Positions 37,025 to 47,400 of a DNA stretch of 64,000 nucleotides are shown one piece after another. A program made the translations under genes and the position numbers. The DNA is taken from contig WMCF01000025.1 in assembly GCA_009792885.1 (NCBI GenBank), positions 12,330,327-12,394,326 on the forward strand. Reading direction: 5' to 3'. How positions within the stretch are numbered: the stretch's first letter is position 1; every line of letters starts with the position of its first letter. The notes beneath the pieces were generated by a model. That model saw nothing but the letters and a program-made list of their open reading frames with translations. It did no database searches and had not been told where the DNA came from. This DNA is from Eremophila alpestris peregrina. Its lineage: Eukaryota; Chordata; Aves; Passeriformes; Alaudidae.

Positions 37025-37221
37025 ACTCTCAAGGATAAACTTAATCCATCAACTCACATTCCATCCTACATGGCTACAAAATGTGGGCCCCTATCTGATA
37101 AAATCCCTAGAGGCACCCCAAATCTGGAAATGATCTCCTGTAGTAATCATTTAACTCTTTCTTTTGCTTGATTTGAGTGACAGGGAAGGGCTTCTGGCCA
37201 TCCAGAAAATGTGTCAACCCC

Positions 37222-37661
37222 TGTGGCTGCCCGGACAGCATGGGTTTTTGTCTTCCCGGGGGAGCGGGAAAGTTGTAATGAGGACATGAATATGCATGGA
37301 TGCCAAAAGCTATTGGTCACTGTAATGCTGTCACTCCCCGACTCCTCTGTATCTGATTGGATGGTCCTGTGGTAGCCACGCCCCGGACCAAAGGTATAAG
37401 AATGTTGTCCCAGCCAGACTCGTGGCTTTTGGAGTACAGCAGCTTAATAAACTGTTGTGCTCTGGAAGTCAGTGTCCCTTTATCCTTTCCTCAGAGAAAC
37501 CCTACTCATGTTAGAAGTCTCCCCTTTCCCTCCTTCCTGCAAACACGCACGCATGGACGGGACCGCCGGCTATCCCCAGTGAGGGAGACACAGGCAGGAC
37601 TCACACACACCCTAGCCGGGACACCAGAGCAGGAGGGAGAGGGAGGAGGACTTTACTAACA
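37222..37661 (+). mobile_element. Solo LTR in provirus integrase, perfect 6-bp TSD
   Basis: 440 bp, TGTGGCTGCCCGG to CTTTACTAACA, flanked by aacccc at 37216-37221 and 37662-37667. TATA-like TATAAG is at 37395-37400 and AATAAA at 37446-37451, with CCAAT words (ATTGG) upstream, giving plus orientation opposite to the host provirus. Same family as 4238-4680. Provirus sequence continues on both sides. The 6-bp duplication suggests a class II element. Confidence 0.93.
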
Positions 37662-37704
37662 AACCCCCACTAACAGATATTTGTATCTTCGAGTTCTTGG
37701 TAAT

Positions 37705-38347
37705 TGTCCTAGGGTGACTGTATGATGCTTCTATCCCCAAATCGTCTGTTCTGTCTGTGTTAGATATTGTGTTCTGTAGCTTTAAAACGGGTTCCTAGAG
37801 CGAGGGAGGAGAGGGGGGCGGCGCGAAGTTTGTTTTGGGAAAAGGCAGCAACTCCTCCTCGACTGGGCAGCAGCTGACTTTTTTTTCCGTCTGAAAGCGA
37901 CTGGTCAGAGATCTTTTTTTTGCTTTTAGTTAGTTTTAGCTAGCTAGGGCAGAGAAGTTCCCTGGACTGGTTTTTTTTCCTTTTTCTTGGGACTGTTTAA
38001 ACCTACTCTTGGACTGAAAGATCTACACGAAGGAGAGCAACGGGGGAGCACCGGGGCCACCGGGCCAGGCCCAGGGGGCATCTACCAGCGCCGGAGAGAA
38101 CTGATAAGGCTGATGAGCCGGGCTCTCACAGCAAGGACTCTTTCTCAATTTTGCCAGGTTTTATTGTTTCATATTATTAATTTCTAGGTTTGTAAGCACT
38201 TTCTTTTTGTTAAATAAATAGTTTTTTCCACTCATCTCTAAGGAAGTTTTTCCCGAACCAGTAGGGGGGAGGGGCAGTTCCGGCCTGCTTTCCAGAGAGG
38301 CCCCCATTTGGGAGGTTTTTCTCCCAGATTTGCCCTAAACCAAGACA
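37705..38347 (+). mobile_element. ERVL-like solo LTR in provirus integrase, perfect 5-bp TSD
   Basis: 643 bp, TGTCCTAGGGTGAC to CCTAAACCAAGACA, flanked by gtaat at 37700-37704 and 38348-38352. AATAAA is at 38213-38218, about 130 bp from the end. It is opposite in orientation to the host provirus and splits the integrase core just after its first catalytic aspartate. Only 43 bp separate it from the other nested LTR. The 5-bp TSD and TGTC...GACA ends are ERVL-like. Confidence 0.93.
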
Positions 38348-38513
38348 GTAATTCTACAAAATCTACCTGCCAATAGTCTCCTGGTTCTATCCCTACCTGG
38401 ATTCTTCCTGGCTGTGCCTGCTGTCTAGCTACTGGGTTGTTTCTTAAGCAAATCTTACATTTTGTCATTATGGACTTGGCCATAGTTAACATCCGTACTG
38501 AGACCAAATATCA

Positions 38514-39386
38514 CTATAGCAATTTCTCCAATGCCTCTGCACCCCAATGACATTCATTATGTTTGATTTGTAGGATTTCTTTCATTATTACTGGAGGTAC
38601 CACTATTTGCCCTTGCGTAGTTACATACCACCCTTCTGAATTCTTTTGTGCATTCAGCAAACGTCCCAGTTTCTCGTCTTCTGTTGAATATTTCAGTTTT
38701 GGAGGCAAATTGAATTCAGATACATTGGGTTTTAAAGGTATCAATGTCATTGCTGTTTGTACTTCTCGAGCAGCTTGTTGGGCTGCCCAGTCTGCTTTTC
38801 GATTTCCCTCATAGATTTTGGAGCTTCCTGATTGGTGTGCTTCACAGTGCATAATTGCTACTTGTTCAGGTCTTTGTACTGCTTTTATTAATTGCAGCAC
38901 TGCATCTTGATGTTTAGTGTGTGTACCTTGAGAAGGCAGCAGTCCTCTTTCTTTCCACAATGCTCCATGTACATGCACCACTCCAAAGGCATATTTTGAA
39001 TCAGTCCATATATTTACCTTTTCCCCTTCCCTCAACTCTAATGCTCTGGTTAGGGCAACCAGTTCTGTTCGTTGGGCAGATGTGTTTGGTGGTAAGGCCT
39101 TTGCCTCTCCTACTGCATCTATTGTTCTTACCGCGTATCCAGCGTATCTGGTCCCGCTTTCCACGACACTGCTTCTGTCTGTAAACAACTCCCAGTCTGG
39201 CTGTTCTAGTGGGACATCTTTCAGATCTGCTCTAGCTGAATAGGTGTGCTCTATCACCTCCACACAGTTGTGCTCCAATGGGTTTTCTTCAACTGTTGTT
39301 CCAAAAAACAAAGCTGGATTCTGAAGGTTAGTTGTTTTTAATGTTGCATCATCTTGTTCCATTAGAATTTCCTGGAATTTCACCAT
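38514..39386 (-). pseudogene. pol: RNase H and start of integrase, 290-codon open frame
   Basis: The longest preserved frame of the provirus. RNase H acidic residues appear at Asp70 (ELFTDRSS, where the usual Gly after Asp is Arg), Glu108 (QRTELVAL), Asp129 (IWTDSKYAF) and Asp199 (RKADWAA). The N-terminal integrase zinc domain begins with His276-x3-His280. RNase H removes the RNA strand during reverse transcription; integrase joins viral DNA to the host. A single TAG (38514-38516) separates this from the in-frame C-x2-C piece. Upstream, the RT connection domain lies in the next frame. Confidence 0.9.
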
Positions 39387-40760
39387 TCAACTTAGGGATA
39401 GCCAATGGCCCCCCTTTTGTTCTAAGAAAGTGATTACTGTATGTGGTGCATACACATCTATGTGTCTGCCCATTGTGAGTTTTCTAGCTTCTTGTATCAG
39501 CATCCCAGTGTCTGCAACTGCATGCAGGCATGAGGGCCATCCAACACTGACATTATCAAGTTGTTTGGAAAAGTAGCCCACCAGCCTCTCCCAGTTTCCC
39601 AGACATTGGGTCAGCTCTCCCAATGCCAGGTGCAGCCTCTCATGTACAAACAGCTGAAAGTCTTTGGACAAGTCAGGTAATCCTAGCGTTGGAACAGTTG
39701 CCAATGCCTCCCTTAGTTTGAGGAAGGCTTCCTTCTGTGGTTTGCCCCAGGTGAATGGCTGTGTCTTCTGGGCCTCATACAGGGGTTTTGCAATGAGTCC
39801 ATAGTCCATGATCCACAGGTGACACCACCCTGTCATCCCAAGGAAGATTCACAGCTCATGCAGGTTCTATGGTTCTGGAATAGCACAAATAGCTGGAATA
39901 CGGTTAGTACCCAGTTTCCTTTTCCCTTGTGAACCTTCACATCCCAGGTAGATCACAGTCTGTTGGGCAATTTGTGCTTTTGCTCTGGACACCTTATATC
40001 CCCCCATTCCAAATGACTTTAAAATTTCAGTTGTTACCTTTATGCAGGTTGCCTCTTCCTCGGTTGCAATCAAGATATCATCTACATACTGAAGTAATAG
40101 ATATTGGTCTCTTTAGTCCAGATTTCCAGTTCCTTTGCCAGTTGACTCCCAAATCAGGTGGGAGAGTTTTTGTAACCCATTGGTAGTCGGGTCCAAGTAA
40201 GCTGGGTCTTTCTTCCATTTTCTGGATGTTCCCACTCAAAGGCAAATAGTTTCCTACTTTCTTGGTCAAGGGCTATGCAGAAAAAGGCATCTTTTAAGTC
40301 AATTATGGTAAACCATTTATAAATCTCTTTTACAGATGCTAGCAATGTATAAGGATTAGCAACCACTGGATGAATGTCTTTGGTTATTTCATTTATTGCC
40401 CTCAGGTCTTGTACTAGCCTGTAATCCCCATTTGGTTTCTTTACTGGGAATATTCGTGTGTTGTATTCTGATTCACATTCTTCTAAAATTTGGTACGTCG
40501 AGAATTTACCAATAATCTTTACTATTCCTTGTCATGCTTCTGGTTTTATGGGTTACTGTTTAACTTGAACAGCTTTTGCCCCTTCTTTTAATTCCACATG
40601 TACTGGTTGTGCCAGCTTAGATTTTCCAGGAATGTCTGTTTCCCACACAGAGGGAATCACTGCATCCTCTACTTCCCTAGGGATTGTAGGAACCGTTTAC
40701 TCTTTAATCATTAAAATTTTCTCGGTGTTTGACTCAGGTGCCTTCATTACTAGTTCTCAA
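39387..40760 (-). pseudogene. pol: Reverse transcriptase and connection domain, broken
   Basis: Recognisable pieces in order: a fingers/palm segment (40154-40366) with TIIDLKDAFFCIAL and LPMGYKNSPT; the YVDD catalytic motif at 40077-40088; and the connection domain (39387-39836) with GLPDLSKDFQLFV and SKQLDNVSVGWPSC. Lesions include a TGA at 40151-40153 just after KNSPT, a frameshift shortly before YVDD, and further frame changes near 39840-39866. The match is to gammaretroviral-type RT. It is not functional. Confidence 0.9.
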
Positions 40761-41116
40761 TTTCCAAGGGTAATTACTGCATCAAGATTTGCCAATAAAT
40801 CTCGCCCTAAAAGTGGAGTTGGACACTCAGGCACATACAGGAAATCATGCAAGACTTTGTTCCCAAAACCCAAATCTAGGGGTTGCGTGAATGGCCAACT
40901 TTCCTCCTTCCCTGTGACTCCGATTATTGTCTCTCTTTTATCCCTGACTGGCCCTTTTAAATCATTAATACAGACTACGTAGCCCCCATATCTACTAAGA
41001 ATTTTACTTCTTTGTCTCCCAATTGTATAACAACTACAGGTTCCTGTGTTGATTTTTGTTCCGGCTCTAGTTAACTGTTGTATTCCCCTCTCCCTACCAT
41101 CATCAATTTTGAAACG
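40761..41116 (-). pseudogene. pro: Retroviral protease remnant
   Basis: The active-site region reads FLVDMGAT at about 40978-41001, where the catalytic triad Asp-Thr-Gly has become Asp-Met-Gly (40984-40992). A TAG (40975-40977) follows two codons later. A C-terminal GRDLLANL-type motif near 40785-40815 is typical of retroviral proteases. In an intact virus this aspartic protease cleaves Gag and Pol. This copy is inactive. Confidence 0.82.
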
Positions 41117-43042
41117 TCATTGTCCTGGCTGAGCTGGTTGCCCTGGTAAAACCAGGTTCGGGCACTCATTTTTCTTATGTCCCTCTTGTTTACAATAGGC
41201 ACATTGGTTTAACCTTAACCTAGGCATAACCATTCCCCCGCACCCTCTGCCACCTCTATCCAGTCCACGACCACCTCTGCCGTGCCCTCTAAGACTTGGA
41301 TTCCCTTTTCCTTGTATTACTGCGAAAAGATATTGTTGTTGTCTTTTACTTGTTTCTATTTCCCTATTGTTATAGACTTTCCAAGCAACCTCAAGTAATT
41401 TATCGAAGTTTCTTAATTCTTCCCCCTTCTAACTTTTACAATTTTCTCCGATTGTTATCTTGTGACTGCCCAAGAAAAAAGAGGGCAAGTTGAACTTTTG
41501 CTTGTTCTTGTCTATTTGGAGATCTGTATATTTTCTTGCTGCTTCCTTAAGCCTTTCCAAAAATGCAGTAGGGGATTCTTTCTTTTCCTGACTTACCTCG
41601 TACAACTTTGACCAATTCATACTTTTAGGTATTGCTTTTTGAACACCTATGGAAACCCACTCCTGGTATTTCTTTAGCCTTATCATATCTACTCTGGACG
41701 AGTCGTTAGGGTCCCACCCGGGGTTCTCAGTGGAAAAATTATGATGCAAAGTTCCGGTCACCAAACCATCCTGTGTATCTTCCCTGGCCCTTGCTCTCAC
41801 TGCCCAAAGTACCCTGTCCCTTTCTGTGTCATCCATCAGGGTGTCTAAAATTACCTGTATATCTTTTCAATCAGGATTCTGAGTTTTCGTTATCATTTTA
41901 ACCACACGAGCTACCTCAACTGGATTATTGCTGTGTGGTCCAGCTGACTGTTTCCATAAGACTAAATCAGTAGGCAAGAAGGGTACCTTTACAAAAACCG
42001 GTCCATCAGCTCCCACTCTTTGACTTAACAGTGCAATAATTGTTCTTTTTGTTTGCTTTAATGTACCCTTTCCTGTCTTAGTCTATGCTAGGGCTAGTCT
42101 CCCTCGTGTACGGTGGGCTACTGCGGTATCTGACCTATCCTTCTTGCTGTCACTACTTTCTGCTCTATCTATTCTCTCTGCACTGCCCGCCATCTCCGTC
42201 TCACAGTCAGATCCTGATTGTTACCCTGAGAGAGAGCAGCAGTTGAATCCAGCAAAGAGGGGTACAGGAGGGCAGAGGGGATGGGAGCCGGCGAAGGAGG
42301 CATAGGTGGGAGAGGAGGGTACCCCTGAGCAGGTGTTGGTGGAGGGATAAATCTTTGAGCAGGCGTCAGCAGAGGAGAGGGATAGCTCTGAGCAGTTATA
42401 TACGGAGAAGGGAGATTTCCCTGAACTGGCACAGAAGGGGGAGAAGCATGCTGTTGAGCAGGCATGGGCAGAGGAAGGGGATCTCCCTGAGCAGGCAAAG
42501 ATGGAGGAGAGGCATATTGGGCAGGTGTAAACAGGGGAGGGGTAAGAGAATCTGGTGGGGTGAGGTCCAGGAGAGTGGAACTCGGGTACCAAGGGGACCC
42601 TGGTGGGGCAGTGGGTCCCACTAATAAATCAGTTTCCAAAGCATCTCCCGCCTTCCCTACACATTCAGCCAAATGTTCTACACAATGTTTCCCTTTTACA
42701 CAAGCCTCACATTTATCATTTGCAAATGCCTTAATGACCATTAATCCACCTCAGTCTGCCATTCTGGCTTATCTCACAAATGGAAAAACAAATCAACATA
42801 CGGAGCCTCATCCCATTTTCCTTCTCGCTTACAGAACACATCAACTGTAAAATGGTGTTATATTGCAAAGATCCATTCTGCTGCCACTTTTCCCCATTCT
42901 CCAGGACATATTCTGTCCACCATGTATTACAGTAAGCAATCAGTTTACCCTTATGTAACTCTTGCCCAAAATTACCCTTTCTCCAATGTGCTAATAAGCA
43001 CCCCAAAGGAGAATTACTCCGTATGGGGGCATTGCTACCCAA
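41117..43042 (-). pseudogene. gag: gag: matrix, proline-rich region, capsid, zinc knuckle
   Basis: Starts at 43042 with MGSNAPIRS, whose Gly2 fits N-myristoylation, followed by a matrix-like segment with LLAHWRKG and a Trp/Tyr pattern (to about 42731). After a frame change, 42741-42169 is proline-rich with repeating PAQ/PP blocks, like the p12-type region of gammaretroviral Gag. Capsid follows, first with FVKVPFLPTDL-type sequence near 41970-42010, then the major homology-type ESPTAFLERLKEA (41429-41836 frame). One CCHC knuckle, CAYCKQEGHKKNEC, lies at 41162-41203. A TGA at 41117-41119 may be the original gag end. Frames are broken at least at the matrix/p12 and p12/capsid joins. Confidence 0.9.
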
Positions 43043-43831
43043 ACTCCTTTGAGTTTCTCCATGTTACAGCTACAATAGACCACAGATGCCAACCCTGCAA
43101 CACTTCCACGATTGACTAACGGACAGTGCCTAGGCAATACCAGGAATTCCTTTAGCCCAACTGAGCAAGGCTTTTGCCACACATTATCAGCAGGCACCAG
43201 ACTAGAGTAAAAGTGTAGGAATGCAGTTTAGACAAGGCAGATATTTTCTTTATAGGGAAAATATGTTTCATTTTACCATAAGACTTAAAAGGAAAGCATG
43301 CTGGAAAGTTCTCTACACTTTAAGCTATGATTGGCTCAGGGCCAGGACAGAGAGGTGGATAGGTCTCTGTCCCTGTCTGTCACAATGTAACTGTTCCTTA
43401 TTGGGCAGTGTGCCAAAGGACTGCCTCCACCATTAACCATTTAAACCCGTGCACGAAACCTCACGGGGCTTTTTTGGGGATGCTTTTCATGGCGCTACAT
43501 CTCTGGACCTAGTAAGGCTTATTGTTATTTTTATTGTATTGTTTATTATTTTCTCTTTTATTGAATCTTTTTCTGTTTCACGGCACCCTCGAGAAAGTAG
43601 TCTCGCATCATTAAGCCATCTCTGGGAGTGCAGTCAACCCTCAGAGAGAAATTTGATGTAAACTTCACGTGGCTTATTCTACCCTGGCCACGAGTAATAT
43701 TACATCATAAAAGCACCCTACCTTTCCCAAGGGGATGTTGTGAGAAGGCAGAGATGGTCGTGGCTGGATGGGCTCCCCGAGAATCGCTCGGTGCCTGCTG
43801 GAGAGTGATCAGATCGTGAACTCGCTCACCA
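43043..43831 (-). other. Provirus 5' leader
   Basis: Sequence between the primer-binding-site-like word and the gag start. It would hold packaging and splice-donor elements in a live virus. No clear donor or structure was identified by eye. Confidence 0.5.
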
Positions 43832-43849
43832 GCACTCACAGGGTCACCA
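43832..43849 (-). promoter_or_regulatory. Primer-binding-site-like word
   Basis: On the minus strand TGGTGACCCTGTGAGTGC, four bases inside the 5' LTR end. It starts TGG as expected for pairing to a tRNA 3' CCA. The first nine bases agree with the tRNA-Trp type of site used by avian alpharetroviruses; the rest does not, so the primer tRNA is uncertain. Confidence 0.7.
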
Positions 43850-43853
43850 AAAA

Positions 43854-44416
43854 TGTTAGCGTTTTGGAACACACACAATTAGAGAGCTGATTATGTGCAG
43901 GTGCTTTTATTGAAGCACGTGAAACATGGGGTAAAACCCAAATCAGGCTTGGATATTTGATTCGAGGTGAATATGTTTTGTACCCTTCCGGGATAGAACT
44001 CTACATTAATTATTAAACCCATATTCTATTGTATACATTGATTCTATCAAAGCATGAATTCCCAAAACCCCCAACAAACACTGATTACAATCATCATATT
44101 GATTACAAAGGTGCAGTTTCTGATCTAACAATCATGTCATTTATCGTATTGATTATACAGGTGCAGTTTTGCATGATCTGGTAAAGGCAATGCTTGATTT
44201 GGTTAAGACAATGGCTAGAGCTATAGTGAAGCTAACATTCTGTCCCCAAGGTCTCGCTGACTGACAGGTCCAGGCCTCCCCTTTCTAACCACTCCTTCTA
44301 ACCAACAACACCTCCCCAGTTACAATTTCAGAAATCATTTTAACCCTATTCTTTTCACCCTCCTTTGAATCTATTCCTATGATCCCTAAGCTACTAAAAT
44401 TTAACCCTTAACCTCA
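43854..44416 (-). mobile_element. Provirus 5' LTR (563 bp)
   Basis: On the minus strand it starts TGAGGTTAAGGGTTAAATT and ends CCAAAACGCTAACA. AATAAA (plus 43906-43911) is intact here, unlike in the 3' LTR. A tandem duplication of about 50 bp with paired AACTGCACCT...AATCAATA words makes it longer than its partners. The ends align with 36215-36732 and 31104-31614. Confidence 0.92.
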
Positions 44417-47400
44417 TGAGACAAGAAAGGGGAAAGCCCAAGGACCACTAAGATTTCTTTTTCTTCAGCTGTTGCTGGAAAGATCTGCTCTTGGACTGCC
44501 CAGGTACCTGCATCTGATAGCAGAGTGGGAGTGAGCAAAGAAGCCTGAAATCTTTCCTCTCTTGAAAGGAGATTCAACTCAGAGATCATTAGATGCTGTT
44601 ATAGCAGGGCAATACCCATGTTGGCAAGATGAAAAATTTTACATGTCTTCTGAAATATTAACTAGAAGTAAGCCCTGTGCATATAAATTTGCAAAGACAT
44701 GATATCGTAAAACATGTCAACTGTAAACATATAACTTGTAAAATTGTAGAGAATGTCATCTAGAAAAGCAGCAGTTTCTTCTGCTGCCCTGAGAAGGATA
44801 AGTCTAAGCATTTTTATGGGTATGATCAAGAGAGTTTTGACCCATTTTTCATAAATCACATGAGATTTTGATCTCATTTGCAGTAAGAAGGCAGATCTCT
44901 CAAACACAGAACAGGTGAAATACTGTACACAGAAATTTCACTTTAAGTGAAAGTTACATTTCAATACCACATTAAATACACCTAAATCCAGTACCACAAA
45001 GTAGTAAGTAATTTAAGTCAGCCACCTTAGATAGCCCTAGCACTCCATTCCAGACACATTTCAGCTTTTTTGAGGACAATCAGCTGAGTATTCGCCTTGG
45101 TTTTTATTTGCATAAAAAAGAAAAACAAGCAGCATCCAGTTACCCGCTATGTATCAAACAGAGAGTCTAGAGCAGTTTTGTTGACTTTTTAGTCTCCTTT
45201 AACAGGACACATCTTCAGCAGCACTGATTTATACAAAGCATTTGTGTTGTGCTTTTGAATACTTTTGAATATTATTCTGTGTACGTTAAAGTCAAATAAG
45301 TCTTTGTTTGATTCCAAACTGCTATTGGAAGATATATAAGCTTTGTCTGCACAAAGACTTACACTGTTAGGAACAAACAGAAGCGTCAATTTCTATTTTG
45401 ATTCCAAATCTGTACCTTCAGCCAGTCATTATACACAGAGGCCACAAGATGGTAGTCTTGTCTTGGAAAGTTATATGCTGACTCGTTTTTCTAGAAAAGG
45501 TTGCCTCCTTTGTGACATCAGGGAGTTTCAGTTCCTATCCCATTTCTCTGAAATAACTTCTCATGTACAAGTAAAATTAAACAAATAGGGTCTAAATCTC
45601 AGCACAGTTTTCAGCATGAAAGCACGAGATATTTTTCGGAAAAATAAGAAAGTTCATATATGAGTGTAACTGGGAAATTTAGAAAATTAGTGCAGCTAAC
45701 AAATAACACTTTTATTTTAGTGGACTAATACTCTTTACTTACAGGAAATTCCTTATTGAAATTTGGGGATAGAACTGACTGTTTCTTGTGGTCAAAATAA
45801 CTCTGATGGATTATCTGGAATAATCAACTACTTCAGCTTCCATAGTACTAAAAAAATACTGAGCATGAACAGTTTTAAAAATCTAGGAGAGATTTACAAA
45901 GCTTTGATACAATCAAGCATTTAATAGAGGATTCTAATGCCTGTTTTCCAGATCCATGACTTATTCCAGCAGTTATTAATTCTACCTAGATAGAGTCACT
46001 AATTTCTTCTTCACATGCTTCAACCACTAGGTGATCCAGTTTTATACAAGGAAAGCTGGAATTTAAAATGCATTGTTTTCAATAAGTATGCAAAGTCAAT
46101 TTTTACATCTGTATCCCAAACTAGCCCCCTAAAGGTACATGTGTTTTGAGGTGGGAAACGGACAAGTAAACATTCATGAAAGTTAGAGCTGTGTTCTGGC
46201 TCCTAATGCCTCAAAGCTGGTGTAGTTTTTCAAACTGTAAGAAAAGTTTAGTTTTTCTGCCAAAAGTGATAGTACACTCCATGGTGAACAGTTATTTCAA
46301 GCAAATGGAGAAAGAATGAATGGAGTTTTCTCCCAGAAATCCTGTGATACACTAATTTGTTGAGATGCAGACAGATGAATCATCAGGTGCACAGCTTTTA
46401 TTGACAAACCTTGTTCTGCAACTAATGAGGACTTCAGCAGTCATTCCACACATATATACTTTGTCCTCATCTCCTTATATAATGTTCTGCTTTTGGTCCC
46501 ACCATTGATGGTCTTTTTTCAAAAAGAACATATTTCACTTTCCTTAGGTCAAAATTTTTCATGGTATTTTTCAAGGTATTGATAATAATCATCACAATGA
46601 CTATTGCCAGATCTTTTTCTTTCTTTTTTTTTTTTTTAACAGCAAACTTGAGACATTTACAAAAGTTTTTAAACAATTTCAAGAAATGCTGAAAAAAACA
46701 TGGTTTAGGATTCAGATGAAAAATAAGAGAACTGCTGGTGTTGTTCCTAAATCTGTGACATCAGAATTGTTAGCTACGTCACAGTGAGATGACATGGCTA
46801 GAAAGGATTTGCAATTCTGTGGTGTCCAAAAGCTAGCACTCCACCACTTCTGGCAAAGAAAAGACTTTTCTCACTTCTGCTCGCTCAGAATGACCCAAAG
46901 ACTCAGACAGCTAGCCCAGCTTTGGGGAATTAGAAGATTTAAGTAGCTAGATACAGATACAGCAATGGAAGTTATTCTTGTATCATTTTGGTAAATTTAA
47001 AACAAATGTTTTGGGTTTCCTGGTAAGTGTATGGTTTGGTTCCCCACCCGCTTACCCCAGTAGTATTGCGGAATAGGTATTTTTGAGCAAATAACATATT
47101 CCAGAAATATACTACCAGGAATTCACTCAGCAAGTTAAGTTGCTGTAAATATTTTGGAATCTATATAAAAAAAGCTCAAGCAATTATGGAATAACTTTAA
47201 AAAAAAAAAAGGTATAGTTGATTTCTTCAGGAAAAGATATTTTATGTGTGAATAATTATCATATTCTTTTAGGGAAACTAGACTTCACATGCCTTTTCTA
47301 AAAAAAAATAACAAATGCCATAGCTAGCAAAATAGTCTGCTGGGCAATCTGCAAAATTGTTCTACACTGCCTGCAAGACCAGCTTTTGGGCTGGACACTT

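Larger units (their letters stand above)
37081..38513 (-). pseudogene. pol: Integrase remnant, split by two solo LTRs
   Basis: The piece before the first LTR (38507-38353) has C-x2-C (TKCKICLRN), the second half of the zinc-binding HHCC domain, and GDYWQVDFVELL with the first catalytic Asp. The core resumes in the 43-bp island (37662-37704) and below 37221, where TFSGWPEA-type and SDRGPH words appear; the latter (37081-37100) holds the second catalytic Asp. The third catalytic residue (Glu) and the C-terminal domain are missing: sequence passes directly into env-tail DNA. An in-frame stop lies at about 37150. It is a dead copy. Confidence 0.85.
36215..44416 (-). mobile_element. Defective class I (gammaretrovirus-like) provirus
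   Basis: Order on the minus strand: 5' LTR (43854-44416), primer-binding-site-like word, gag, protease, RT, RNase H, integrase, env remnant, polypurine tract, 3' LTR (36215-36732). Class I is supported by a capsid region with the gammaretroviral-type ESPTAFLERLKEA motif, a single CCHC knuckle, and an RT word LPMGYKNSPT. It is broken by stops and frameshifts in gag, protease and RT, a TAG between RNase H and integrase, two solo-LTR insertions in integrase (37222-37661, 37705-38347), and loss of the integrase end and most of env. No TSD is visible. It cannot encode a functional virus. Confidence 0.95.

Noticed and set aside
38514..39386. Intact 290-codon frame as a domesticated host RNase H
   Set aside because: It is flanked by collinear broken RT and integrase of the same provirus; one open frame alone is not evidence of domestication.
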